From IMG/VR virus record IMGVR_UViG_3300008952_001755, positions 1 to 64,000 of that record: a DNA stretch of 64,000 nt. One strand, 5' to 3'. Source of the stretch: a virus. Each line of letters starts with the position of its first letter. The stretch's first letter is position 1. The translations under genes were made by a program, and so were the position numbers. Under the pieces are notes generated by a model. That model ran no database searches, was not told where the DNA came from, and saw only the letters and a list, made by a program, of their open reading frames with translations. This document shows, one piece after another, positions 8,184 to 16,166 of this stretch.

Positions 8184-8294
8184 TTATTCCTCCCAGTTTG
8201 GGTCATCCTCAGTCGGCAAGTTCTCAAACTCCTCAGGCTCCACAATCTCCTCCTGCGAGGGAACAAGCCTCCCCTGTTTGCAACTTAACCTCAT
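8184..8294 (-). CDS. Possible 36-residue protein overlapping the end of nrdJ
   Basis: In the +1 frame relative to nrdJ an ATG at 8294 opens 36 codons ending with TAA at 8184, two bases before the zinc ribbon gene. It overlaps nrdJ by 62 bases and extends 49 bases past its stop. The C-terminal half (VEPEEFENLPTEDDPNWEE) has the acidic, Asn/Pro/Trp composition common in real phage mini-proteins. There is no strong ribosome site, so it could need coupling to nrdJ, or be a chance frame. Confidence 0.4.
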   Translation of the reverse strand: MRLSCKQGRLVPSQEEIVEPEEFENLPTEDDPNWEE

Positions 8295-10146
8295 AGTCTT
8301 CTGTCTCTTGAGATCCCATATGCTTTTCTATATTTTCCATAGATAAAGGGATAATTCTAAGAGGCTCATCTTCTTTAGACCCTGCACGGTAAACAGTAAG
8401 CCCCTTAAGATAGGGAGCGTAGTCTAATGCGGCTTGAGAAAACTCTTCAGGCGTTGAAGTACTCGGTAAATTAATTGTTTTTGATATACAGGAGTCGATA
8501 AATTTCTGTACCGTAGCCTGTACTTTGATGTGGTCCTCTGGAGGTACATCATACGCTCCAACGAAGGCTGTGAGGGATTTTTCCTGGTCATAGTATTCTT
8601 GAAATAACGGGTCAACAACTAATTTCTCTTTCCAAATATTGTTATGCCTATAACGGCGGTTATACATAGCAGAAAAGATAGGCTCGATACCTGAACTAAC
8701 CCCGTGGAGCATTGAGATAGTGCCGCAAGGAGGAATAGTGAGCATAACAGCATTTCGAATCCCGTGTCGTTTGATAAGCATTCTAATACGAGCAGGGAGA
8801 GTTTTTGCGAAATCTTCTTCAAGATATTTTTTATAATCAAACTCTGGGAAGGGAGCCTTGTCCCTTGACAGGTATATAGACATCTTATAGGCTTCATCTC
8901 TGATAGTACTGAATAATCTTTCTAAAAATTCTAGGCAGGACTCGCTACCGTACCGTAAGCCTAGTTTAATTAACATATAATGTAGTCCAGTTACCCCCAA
9001 CCCAATCCTGCGGGAACGCTCTCCTACCTTCTTACACTCTTCTGTTGGAAAAGTATTTATTGTTAAGACATTATCTAGAAACCTAACACCATTTCTGACA
9101 GTCTTTGCCAAGCGTTTCCAATCCAAATCACGGCCATCATCAAGTACCATATTAGAAAGATTGATATTGCCCAGACAACAATTTCCATAAGACGGTAAGG
9201 AAATTTCACCACACGGATTCGTTGAATCCAATTTTTCAAAGTACGAAACATTAGTATACTTATTGGCTAAATCAATATTATATATGCCTGGATCACCAGA
9301 CTCTACAGAATTCTTCCAGATCATATCCCACAATTCTCGGGCTTTAATATCCCTTTGACCCACCACCTCCAAAGTATCGGCCCACTCAACCTTATAAAAA
9401 TTTTCAGCACGGGCTAAAGCATCCTCTTCATCAAATCCTAATACTCGGATTCCCTCCACTCTATCTGGTCCCCTCCTTACAATATCAAAGGAGTGATACT
9501 CCTTATTGTTGAAAGTAAAATACCAATCCTCTCCAAATTCAACAGCCTCAAGGAAACGGTTAGTAATAGCTACAGAAATATTAAAATTATTAAGCTCACC
9601 CTTGTCTAACTTAACACTCAGGAATTCCATGAGGTCTGGGTGGTTGATATTCAGAATGCCCATAAGAGCGGTGCGCCTATTCTTTCCCGCTCGTACATGA
9701 TTACCCACTTCATTGATCATTTGAAGAACCGACACAGCCCCAGGAGCAGAGGTCTTTACGCTACCAATATCATCTCCCTTAGGACGAATCTTAGATACAT
9801 TAAAACCTACTCCCCCTCCAGCGCAAGAAATCTTATACATATCCTGTACAGTTTTTCCAATTGAATCCACATTATCCTCAGGGACAATAACATAACAATT
9901 GAGAAGATTATGATGACCCCGACTCCTACCAGCACCAAATATAATCCTCCCACCAGGAATAAGATCACCAGATCCAATGGATTCGTAAAATAGTTTCTCA
10001 ATTTTTTCCTTGTCCTCGTCACTCTCAGCGGAAGCCACAGTTTTGGCAATTACTTTAGCTCTCTCTGACCATTTTGTTTCTCCTGGGTAAGCGTACCTGC
10101 TTTCAAAAATTTCTTGTCCTATGCCTTTTAGAGTTGTATTAACCAT
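8233..10146 (-). CDS. nrdJ: Class II (adenosylcobalamin-type) ribonucleotide reductase
   Basis: A 637-residue protein with the catalytic barrel of ribonucleotide reductase: Cys84 in NLLNCYV (redox pair member), NPCGE (310-314, with the thiyl-radical Cys312, Asn310 and Glu314), the loop PPCGTISML, and GVSSGIEPIF. The C-terminus ends CSLAGGDC, the swinging redox Cys pair seen in class II enzymes. No NrdB small-subunit gene lies nearby, which supports class II. It would reduce ribonucleotides with a coenzyme B12 radical, supplying dNTPs. Together with thyX downstream of it in the locus, the phage looks equipped to make its own deoxynucleotides without oxygen-dependent class I chemistry or ThyA. 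Confidence 0.9.
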   Translation of the reverse strand: MVNTTLKGIGQEIFESRYAYPGETKWSERAKVIAKTVASAESDEDKEKIEKLFYESIGSGDLIPGGRIIFGAGRSRGHHNLLNCYVIVPEDNVDSIGKTVQDMYKISCAGGGVGFNVSKIRPKGDDIGSVKTSAPGAVSVLQMINEVGNHVRAGKNRRTALMGILNINHPDLMEFLSVKLDKGELNNFNISVAITNRFLEAVEFGEDWYFTFNNKEYHSFDIVRRGPDRVEGIRVLGFDEEDALARAENFYKVEWADTLEVVGQRDIKARELWDMIWKNSVESGDPGIYNIDLANKYTNVSYFEKLDSTNPCGEISLPSYGNCCLGNINLSNMVLDDGRDLDWKRLAKTVRNGVRFLDNVLTINTFPTEECKKVGERSRRIGLGVTGLHYMLIKLGLRYGSESCLEFLERLFSTIRDEAYKMSIYLSRDKAPFPEFDYKKYLEEDFAKTLPARIRMLIKRHGIRNAVMLTIPPCGTISMLHGVSSGIEPIFSAMYNRRYRHNNIWKEKLVVDPLFQEYYDQEKSLTAFVGAYDVPPEDHIKVQATVQKFIDSCISKTINLPSTSTPEEFSQAALDYAPYLKGLTVYRAGSKEDEPLRIIPLSMENIEKHMGSQETEDYEVKLQTGEACSLAGGDCGA

Positions 10147-10147
10147 T

Positions 10148-11734
10148 TTATTTTCCTGTTAGTCTAGAAATACCGTTGGTCTTTATTATAGTGAGGGTCC
10201 TTGCATTATCCATTAGGGATTTGAGATAATTATTGTGCGTAATTACGAACAAACTCTTCTCTTTCTTTAATTCAGACAGTAGTATGTAGAGTCCTTCCAG
10301 CCCTTCTTGATCAAGATTTTCAGCAACTTCATCGAAAAACATGAGGTTTGTTTTTTGATTGTGAGAAATCTTCAAAAGCTCCTGCAACCCCAGCATGACA
10401 GACAAACTAATCTTCTTTTTCTCCCCTCCAGACAGAGAGATATACTGGATCCCTTTCTTGTTATGGGTGACAGTTTCCTTCAAGCTCTCGTCAAACTCTA
10501 TAAAAAACTTGCCTTGTGATAGGTGGGATAGATAGAAGTTTACCTTAGCGTTAAAGTAATCTAACACATTCTTGATAATGTATTTAACTATACCTGATTC
10601 AGAGAATGCCTTCTCCCAGAATCGCATGATCTCATACTTACTGTTGTACTCCTGCTTAACATCGTGAGATTCTTGAATCTTAGCAAGGGTGTCAGTCTTA
10701 ATATCCTCAAAGGTTTCAGCCTCCTTCTTGAGTTGGTTGTACTCAATGATTTGGTGGTACTCAGTAGAGCTAATGGGTACATCCTTTATTTCTTCTCTGT
10801 ACTTTACTTTATCTGCTTCATGTTCAATAACATACCCCCTACACTCTTCTATTTCAAGCGCAAGTCTTTTGGGATGAAACGGAGCATCGACAGGTTGACC
10901 ACACACATCACAGTAATCACGCTTCTCGGGCTCATGTAACTTAGAAGTTAGGTGTGAGATCCTATCTTCTAACGCACCAATCTCCTTATTAGAAGCTGCT
11001 ATCTTCCAATCAATAGAGGTGTTATCATTCTCTAGCTTTATAACCTCAGGAAGAGATAGGGATAAGGTAGACTCATCATATACCCCCTCTACTTCTTTTC
11101 GTAAATTATTTAGGACTTTTAATTTACTATCGTAGGACTTTATGCTCTTTTCATGCTCCTGAATAATAGCGTCCTGCTTTCTGACCGTCTGGGAGAATTG
11201 GGATTTCAAATGCTTAACAGATTCCCTAAGTGAAAACAGATCATCCAAGTTCAGGAAATTCTTAATGATAGTTCTCTTGTCCTCTGGGGTAGCGTTGATG
11301 AACTCAATATTATTTTGCTGCCCGAACACGGTAGACGCTAAGAATACTTTATAGTTTGTTTGGAGAAGCTCATCAATAAATGCTTGAGTATTCAATGCAT
11401 TGTCTCTAGTGATCTCCTTGTCTCCCTTATGCAAGCGTAAGAATACAGGCTTCTTGCCCCTCTCAATTACAATATCATCATTGACCGTAATTTTAACAGA
11501 GCAATCCTTCTTCACCTTGTTATTAATTAAAGCTTCTTCAGTAGACTTGCGAATAGTCTTACCAAAGAGACCCCATACTACAGCTTCAACTAAAACACTC
11601 TTGCCTGATCCGTTGCTGCCTTTTGTATCCTTATTCTTCCCCTCAATTAAAACAATGCCTTTATACTTATCAAAGTTTAATGTAACATTTTTTATAGAGT
11701 AAAAGTTATTAATTTCTATCTTGTTGATTTTCAT
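10148..11734 (-). CDS. 46: Recombination endonuclease subunit, SbcC/Rad50 type (gp46-like)
   Basis: A 528-residue SMC-like ATPase. Walker A GSNGSGKS is at 39-46, a coiled-coil arm follows, the zinc hook CDVC is near residue 275, a second coiled coil returns, and the C-terminal lobe has the ABC signature LSGGEKKK (~432) and Walker B NLMFFDE (~466). Length is close to T4 gp46 (560), much shorter than bacterial SbcC. With gp47 it forms the Mre11/Rad50-type nuclease that resects DNA ends for recombination-dependent replication. It overlaps the gp47 gene by 26 bases, as expected for subunits of one complex. Confidence 0.92.
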   Translation of the reverse strand: MKINKIEINNFYSIKNVTLNFDKYKGIVLIEGKNKDTKGSNGSGKSVLVEAVVWGLFGKTIRKSTEEALINNKVKKDCSVKITVNDDIVIERGKKPVFLRLHKGDKEITRDNALNTQAFIDELLQTNYKVFLASTVFGQQNNIEFINATPEDKRTIIKNFLNLDDLFSLRESVKHLKSQFSQTVRKQDAIIQEHEKSIKSYDSKLKVLNNLRKEVEGVYDESTLSLSLPEVIKLENDNTSIDWKIAASNKEIGALEDRISHLTSKLHEPEKRDYCDVCGQPVDAPFHPKRLALEIEECRGYVIEHEADKVKYREEIKDVPISSTEYHQIIEYNQLKKEAETFEDIKTDTLAKIQESHDVKQEYNSKYEIMRFWEKAFSESGIVKYIIKNVLDYFNAKVNFYLSHLSQGKFFIEFDESLKETVTHNKKGIQYISLSGGEKKKISLSVMLGLQELLKISHNQKTNLMFFDEVAENLDQEGLEGLYILLSELKKEKSLFVITHNNYLKSLMDNARTLTIIKTNGISRLTGK

Positions 11735-12716
11735 GAATCAGTTTCAATCCAGAAAGGAGATCTTCTTTATTAATCTTTGTTTTACTTGAGTTAATATAGT
11801 AATCAATTAACTCATCATTGAGGGCAGTTGTAAACTCTCTGCCATCAGTTTCAAACTCTTCTTTGTCATCCAATAAGGGTTTATACTTAACCTCAATAGA
11901 TCCAACCTCTAGTTTATCACACAGGTCTGCTATGCGGTCTTGATCTTCATCAATTGTATTGATATTAATTCTTAGTAAAGTAAAGTATGTGCCATTACCC
12001 TCATCATTAATCCAATCCAGATTATCCTCTACATTGTCATAGTCTATAACTAAGTGTCTCGGTCCCCACCTGGAGGGTAACTTATCCAGCCTGTTTTCGT
12101 CCAGTACCCCGTAGAAGCAGTCCTTTCCAGCTTCTCCAAAGTTTGTAGAGTAGGGGGTTCCGAGGACGGAGACTGATCCATTCCTACCTTCTTTGTGAAT
12201 GTGCCCAAGAATTGTAGGGTTTTTAAAATCGGATATAGACAAGCTAAAATCAGCATCCCCAGCAGAGTTAAGCACCCCATAATAACCAAAGTGACCGAAC
12301 ACAGTATAACCCTCAGGGGCAGAAGTAAGTTCCTTTTTAATTTTTTGTTCATCTTCATAGTGTGGGATAAACACCCACTTATTTAGGTTATCAATGTAAG
12401 TATGGGTTATTACTTTTATCATGTCACTCTCTAAGAGAGTTAAAGCAGTAACTCCATCATCGGACTTGTTTACACTATCATGGTTCCCTCGTAGGATAAA
12501 AACCTGTTTTGTCCTGCTCACCTCATCCATCACTTCCTTCAAGGCTAGTAGTACTGCGGGTCTTGGGTTCCTGTGCATCATAAGGTCGCCCAAAAATATA
12601 ACCTTAGAACAATTGTTATTATCTCTACAAATTTGGAGTACGGCTTTCTTCTGAGCAGCAAGCAACCCTACAGGCTTGTCCTCGAAATGCAAGTCTCCAA
12701 TTACAAGAGTTTTCAT
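11709..12716 (-). CDS. 47: Recombination endonuclease subunit, SbcD/Mre11 type (gp47-like)
   Basis: The best start is the ATG at 12716 (MKTLVIGDLHFED); an in-frame ATG at 12728 also exists but the shorter form begins at the first conserved strand. All calcineurin-type metallophosphoesterase motifs are present in order: GDLH, FLGDLMMHRN, RGNHDS, FGHFGYYG and LGHIHKEG. The product (335 residues) matches T4 gp47 in size (339). It should be the nuclease partner of the gp46-like ATPase encoded just downstream. Confidence 0.92.
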   Translation of the reverse strand: MKTLVIGDLHFEDKPVGLLAAQKKAVLQICRDNNNCSKVIFLGDLMMHRNPRPAVLLALKEVMDEVSRTKQVFILRGNHDSVNKSDDGVTALTLLESDMIKVITHTYIDNLNKWVFIPHYEDEQKIKKELTSAPEGYTVFGHFGYYGVLNSAGDADFSLSISDFKNPTILGHIHKEGRNGSVSVLGTPYSTNFGEAGKDCFYGVLDENRLDKLPSRWGPRHLVIDYDNVEDNLDWINDEGNGTYFTLLRININTIDEDQDRIADLCDKLEVGSIEVKYKPLLDDKEEFETDGREFTTALNDELIDYYINSSKTKINKEDLLSGLKLIHENQQDRN

Positions 12717-12721
12717 ACTTC

Positions 12722-12922
12722 TTACCATTTATCTATCGGACACCTTTCAGTCTCCATCTTAGTTTTATATTTTAATACGCACCCACAAAGAGAACATTTT
12801 CCTGAGGAGAAATGCTCACAGAGTTTACAAATTTGCATACGATCTTCAGCCGAGTAAGATACACGGCAACCACCAACGGCCCAGCAGTAAACAGCCTTTA
12901 TTAATCTAAATAATCTCCTCAT
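12722..12922 (-). CDS. Small Cys-rich putative zinc-binding protein
   Basis: A 66-residue protein starting at ATG 12922 (MRRLFRLIKAVYCW). Its C-terminal half has a four-Cys pattern plus a terminal Cys-Pro: ICKLCEHFSSGKCSLCGC ... ERCPIDKW. This arrangement (two CxxC knuckles, then K-x-K, then CP-x-x-KW at the C-terminus) is seen in many phage mini-proteins of unknown function. A longer reading from 13126 in the same frame lies wholly under thyX and looks non-coding. It overlaps the end of thyX by 17 bases and ends 5 bases before the gp47 start. Confidence 0.72.
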   Translation of the reverse strand: MRRLFRLIKAVYCWAVGGCRVSYSAEDRMQICKLCEHFSSGKCSLCGCVLKYKTKMETERCPIDKW

Positions 12923-13595
12923 GATAACATAATGCATCCCAACTAATAGGAAACAATTCAGACATAATTTTTCCAATAGCCCTGGCGTACTCCTGTGTCT
13001 CCCATTGAGTATGCTCTTCTGTCCTAAGTTTATATAGGTGATGCCACCCGAGGAGGGTGCCTGTAGTAACCGTTGTGGTAAACATAGCTTGAGGAAGAAC
13101 CATTCTAGCTTGTTCTGGGCAGACACCTAGCTCAAGCATTGTATTATAGGTAGCTGCTGCCTTACAATAAAGAGCATCTACCTTATCATCTACAAGAATA
13201 GCGTCATCATTTGATAAACCCCCTTCTATACTCCCCTGCTTTATGTTGAGGGGTCTCTCCCGCCACTCGTTAGCCATAGGGTAATAAAAATCTGGGTCAG
13301 AATCAATGTACCGTCTTGATACTTCACTCCAAGAGAACCCTACTTGGTGCTTACCTAACTGACGCAGTACAAAAAGAGGAGCATGGATGCGTAAAGTACA
13401 TACAGGGTGGCGAAACGGGAGAAAGTGTCCATGTTCTGCCAAGTAGTTGATAAGTTTCCCATCTTTATCAGGATCATAGCTCTCATGTTCTTTATCAAAG
13501 GAACACCTCGCTGCATTTACTACTAGTAAATCTCCGTCTTCTGTGTGGCTCATCAATTCAACTGAACCTTTATATAATATATGTTTTACTTCCAT
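12906..13595 (-). CDS. thyX: Flavin-dependent thymidylate synthase
   Basis: A 229-residue ThyX. The signature region is RQLGKHQVGFSWSEVSRRY (78-96), the phage-style variant of the canonical RHRxxSxNExSxRY motif, with KHQ in place of RHR. The C-terminal half has RMVLPQAMFTT (the catalytic-domain arginine and LP motif) and LGWHHLYKLR, where the ThyX fold binds dUMP and FAD. It methylates dUMP to dTMP using methylene-tetrahydrofolate and FADH2. It lies directly downstream of the polymerase gene with a short overlap and complements nrdJ. Confidence 0.92.
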   Translation of the reverse strand: MEVKHILYKGSVELMSHTEDGDLLVVNAARCSFDKEHESYDPDKDGKLINYLAEHGHFLPFRHPVCTLRIHAPLFVLRQLGKHQVGFSWSEVSRRYIDSDPDFYYPMANEWRERPLNIKQGSIEGGLSNDDAILVDDKVDALYCKAAATYNTMLELGVCPEQARMVLPQAMFTTTVTTGTLLGWHHLYKLRTEEHTQWETQEYARAIGKIMSELFPISWDALCYHEEII

Positions 13596-14677
13596 AATAC
13601 AGGGACTCCATTTTCAAACTGAACTTCTTTACCATCACCAAAAGACTTGCCAACCTCTGCGTCAATCGCAAGAGGCACATCAAAATGGATATTAAAAATC
13701 TCCTTGATCTTAGGGTAATTAACCATTTCATCGTAGAGGATAGTGAGTGTATCTTTCACCTCTTCTTGAGGACAAACAATCTCAATCGAGTCATGCACCG
13801 TAGCTACTGGCTTGGCTTGGAGTCCTGCCTCCTTGAAGCGTTCCGAAGCTCCTAGGAGAGAGGTCAGGAGTATGTCAGAGGCTGCACTCTGGATAGTAAA
13901 GTTTAGCCCCTGTCTTAGTGCCCTGTTAACGACCGAACGATCCCTGCTACCCACATCAGGTAGGTTACGCTTGCGCCCAAAAATAGTATAAGCATACCCA
14001 TTATTTTTAATGAAGTTATTAACAAATTCCATGTAGGAAAAGATTCCAGGATAAACATTTTCATAGTCTCTAATAATTTTCTCTGCTCGGCGCATAGGGA
14101 TGCCCACAGTCTCACTCAGATTAAAAGCTCCTCCACCATAGACGATTAGGAACGAAACCGTCTTAGCAATCTGGCGTTCCTGCTTACTAATTTTTTCTTT
14201 ATTGAACAGCAACCTTGCGGTGTAGGTATGGAGATCTGCCCCTTGGTTGAATGCCAGTTGCATATTACCTTCCTTCGCAATATGAGATAGCACCCTCAGT
14301 TCCATGGCTGCGTAATCCGCAGCAATAAATGCCCAGTCCCCAGGGGCTCTGAAAAGGCTCCTAATGTTGTTCTTAGTTTCACGGGGTAAAGTATGGAAAG
14401 ATACTCCCATCGCTTTCTGAGCGTTGTACGCAGCGCATGAGAGCCTTCCTGTGGAAGTACCGTCAAAGCGGAAGTCCACGAAGACTTTATTCTTCTCATT
14501 ATACGCAATAGCATTCTTAGTTCCCTCAATGTAAGTCTTGGTGAGCTTCTCAGACTTACGGAGATCCAACAGACCTTTCAGGAATTTCTTAGCTTCTTGA
14601 AGTTCTTCTGTTGTCTTGGAAGCAACAACAGACTTGCTTATCTTTTTCCCTTCGTCTCTATGTTGCCACTTAGACAC
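13586..14677 (-). CDS. Family A DNA polymerase, palm/fingers part (third fragment)
   Basis: A 363-residue polymerase domain. TSTGRLS (~75-80) precedes motif A with Asp121 (AADYAAMELRVLSH), motif B R168-x3-K172-x3-F176-x3-YG (RQIAKTVSFLIVYGGG) and motif C VHDS (Asp296). The two metal-binding aspartates are present. Motif C reads HDS rather than HDE. F176 corresponds to E. coli Pol I Phe762. The start is GTG (14677), overlapping the stop of the middle fragment by 8 bases, so translation is coupled or the frame is shifted there. Exonuclease and thumb sequences are encoded separately upstream. It is the replicative polymerase candidate; no family B gp43 is seen in this window. Confidence 0.9.
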   Translation of the reverse strand: MSKWQHRDEGKKISKSVVASKTTEELQEAKKFLKGLLDLRKSEKLTKTYIEGTKNAIAYNEKNKVFVDFRFDGTSTGRLSCAAYNAQKAMGVSFHTLPRETKNNIRSLFRAPGDWAFIAADYAAMELRVLSHIAKEGNMQLAFNQGADLHTYTARLLFNKEKISKQERQIAKTVSFLIVYGGGAFNLSETVGIPMRRAEKIIRDYENVYPGIFSYMEFVNNFIKNNGYAYTIFGRKRNLPDVGSRDRSVVNRALRQGLNFTIQSAASDILLTSLLGASERFKEAGLQAKPVATVHDSIEIVCPQEEVKDTLTILYDEMVNYPKIKEIFNIHFDVPLAIDAEVGKSFGDGKEVQFENGVPVLWK

Positions 14678-15149
14678 GCTTCTCTAGCTCCGCATCAATA
14701 TGTTCAAGAAGTAGTTTAAGTGTGGGGGCAGACACAGATGGTTTACCTTTGGCTGTTTTGTCAGGGGGATATAATCCCATAGCATTTTCTCTGGTGTAAA
14801 GAATTTCAATAAGGTCGTTGTTAGAAGAGAGGTTGTCTGTTTTTGTTACCCCTTTACAGGTGTATAGGAAATCCTCCTCGTCCATGTTAGTAGTTCGTAA
14901 CTGCTTCCCAACGGAATCAAGGGTATCCATGTCAACATCCAACCCATTATACTCCATCTCTGCGAAAGTTTCAAGAGAGGGCATAACAACACCCTCTAGG
15001 AGCTTCATTACGGGCTCGTCCCCTAGCCTCTCCATGATGAGATCGAACAGCTTGAGGGTGAAGTAGGTATCCATCGCGTTGCCCTCACAGCAATCGGATA
15101 GATCCATGTTAGCCCAATCGAATTTTTTAGGATTGTCTATGGTCAGCAT
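14670..15149 (-). CDS. DNA polymerase middle fragment: Exo III end of exonuclease plus thumb
   Basis: A 159-residue fragment. It opens with the segment that in intact polymerases follows Exo II: KKFDWANMDLSDCCEGNAMDTYFTLKLFD. It contains the Exo III aspartate (Asp27 in NAMDT), but the tyrosine usually four residues before it is Gly23. The rest (VVMPSLETFAEMEYNGLDVD ... LSSNNDLIEILY ... SAPTLKLLLEHI) is the linker and thumb region. Alone it has no active site. It must work with the UDG-exonuclease fragment (16144-17166) and the palm fragment (13586-14677). The start ATG has no Shine-Dalgarno and lies 2 bases from a CTATTATATAG box. Confidence 0.82.
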   Translation of the reverse strand: MLTIDNPKKFDWANMDLSDCCEGNAMDTYFTLKLFDLIMERLGDEPVMKLLEGVVMPSLETFAEMEYNGLDVDMDTLDSVGKQLRTTNMDEEDFLYTCKGVTKTDNLSSNNDLIEILYTRENAMGLYPPDKTAKGKPSVSAPTLKLLLEHIDAELEKRV

Positions 15150-15151
15150 AG

Positions 15152-15162
15152 CTATATAATAG
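15152..15162. promoter_or_regulatory. CTATATAATAG box between divergent genes (candidate late promoter)
   Basis: The near-palindromic 11-mer lies between the start of the polymerase middle fragment (minus) and the cargo-like gene (plus). Similar boxes occur at 17169, 18301 and 21374. For the plus gene the layout (box, ~8 bases, AGGGG ribosome site, ATG at 15183) fits a short-leader T4-type late promoter. For the minus gene the box is too close to the ATG to allow a normal leader. Confidence 0.35.
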
Positions 15163-15182
15163 AACCACTAGGGGTGATTTTT

Positions 15183-16166
15183 ATGAACGAATACGAAAGA
15201 ATAGGAGAATCTATCTGGGATACCTATAGAAGTATTGGTGCTGTTTTAACTGAAGCTAGACGCATGACTAGAAAAGAACTTAAAGATGTAGCTACTGAAG
15301 TTCATGGGACTACCGAAGAACCAAGTAAAATTGCTGCTGGTGCGGGGTATACTCCTAAGAGAACAAAAAAAGAAACTAGACGAGCGGAAAAGCGTGGAGC
15401 CACTCCACTATCCAAGGAAGATGTTGCTGGAATGTCCTCAGCAGACCTAGCACAAAATATTAAACCTGGAATTAGAGGCCAAGCTAAACTCGTAGGAAGA
15501 GCTATAAAACAATGGCCGAAGAGAGGATACCTACAAAATATTCCTAAGATGGTAAGGACAATGAAAAGAGATCCTGGTGAATTCCCAGCGGCAGTTTCCT
15601 TTTCAGCGGATCAAAGAACAGAAGGACAACCTGGGCACAAAACTAAGGCTAGACCTACTGCCGTTACGGGAAGAACTAGATTGGCTGTAGCGAGTACGAC
15701 AGGTAAGGAAGCTCATGGTATAACTCTGCCATCAGAACGCTACGCAAGAAGCGCAGAAAGGCATAAAGACTGGGTTGATTCTGGGGGGAAGGCAAGAAGA
15801 GAAGCACAACTCGCAGCTAAAGGTAAAAAGTTAAGGGGACAAGACCCTAGAAATGAATCAGTTTTGAATACCTATAGAAGTATTGGTTATCTTATAGCTG
15901 AGATTGCTAGAGTGCCCAACCCCGAAGAACCTAAAGGGAACCCCAGAGTTTGGTCTGATGAGGAAAGAGAAGCGAGAAAGAAAAAGAGAGCGAAAAGGAA
16001 AAGTTTTGATGATGTTGTGAAACCCCCAAAACCCCCCGCAGCAAACCAACAGGTTCCTGGTATGTTTAATGTAGCTGGCGGTGTTAAGAAGTTTAAGGAT
16101 TGGATTAAAAGAAAACTGTCTGGGAATAGCACCGAAGATGAACCTAAAGATCCTCCAACTCGTTAG
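15183..16166 (+). CDS. Basic protein with two capsid-targeting-like motifs, inserted in the polymerase locus
   Basis: I choose ATG 15183, preceded by AGGGG at good spacing (a GTG at 15174 is in frame). The 327-residue product is very Lys/Arg/Ala-rich with little predicted structure. Two copies of one motif stand out: TYRSIGAVLTE (14-24, followed by AR) and TYRSIGYLIAE (230-240, followed by IAR), backed by a 20-base exact DNA repeat. The motif resembles the T4 internal-protein targeting peptide (TYQEFIAEA) and ends in L/I-x-E, the T4 prohead-protease cleavage pattern. I infer an internal head protein cut by the gp21-like protease. It lies on the strand opposite to the polymerase and separates two of its fragments; its 3' end overlaps the UDG-exonuclease fragment by 23 bases. 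Confidence 0.65.
   Translation: MNEYERIGESIWDTYRSIGAVLTEARRMTRKELKDVATEVHGTTEEPSKIAAGAGYTPKRTKKETRRAEKRGATPLSKEDVAGMSSADLAQNIKPGIRGQAKLVGRAIKQWPKRGYLQNIPKMVRTMKRDPGEFPAAVSFSADQRTEGQPGHKTKARPTAVTGRTRLAVASTTGKEAHGITLPSERYARSAERHKDWVDSGGKARREAQLAAKGKKLRGQDPRNESVLNTYRSIGYLIAEIARVPNPEEPKGNPRVWSDEEREARKKKRAKRKSFDDVVKPPKPPAANQQVPGMFNVAGGVKKFKDWIKRKLSGNSTEDEPKDPPTR
15220..15239 (+). repeat. 20-base direct repeat, copy 1 (encodes the targeting-like motif)
   Basis: ATACCTATAGAAGTATTGGT is found here and again exactly at 15868-15887, 648 bases on and in the same reading frame (both encode TYRSIG). The flanking codons differ, so the repeat marks either a recent duplication of the motif or strong conservation of this piece. 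Confidence 0.85.
15868..15887 (+). repeat. 20-base direct repeat, copy 2
   Basis: Exact copy of 15220-15239, encoding TYRSIG of the second targeting-like motif (residues 230-240) in the same gene. Confidence 0.85.

Noticed and set aside
12923-13126. N-terminal extension of the small Cys-rich protein (start at 13126)
   Set aside because: The extra 68 codons lie entirely inside thyX in another frame and look random; ATG 12922 is the sensible start.
15150-16145. Group I/II intron or intein in the polymerase gene
   Set aside because: The whole interval is filled by a plus-strand coding gene, no intron core or intein motifs are seen, and the polymerase pieces have their own stops and starts.
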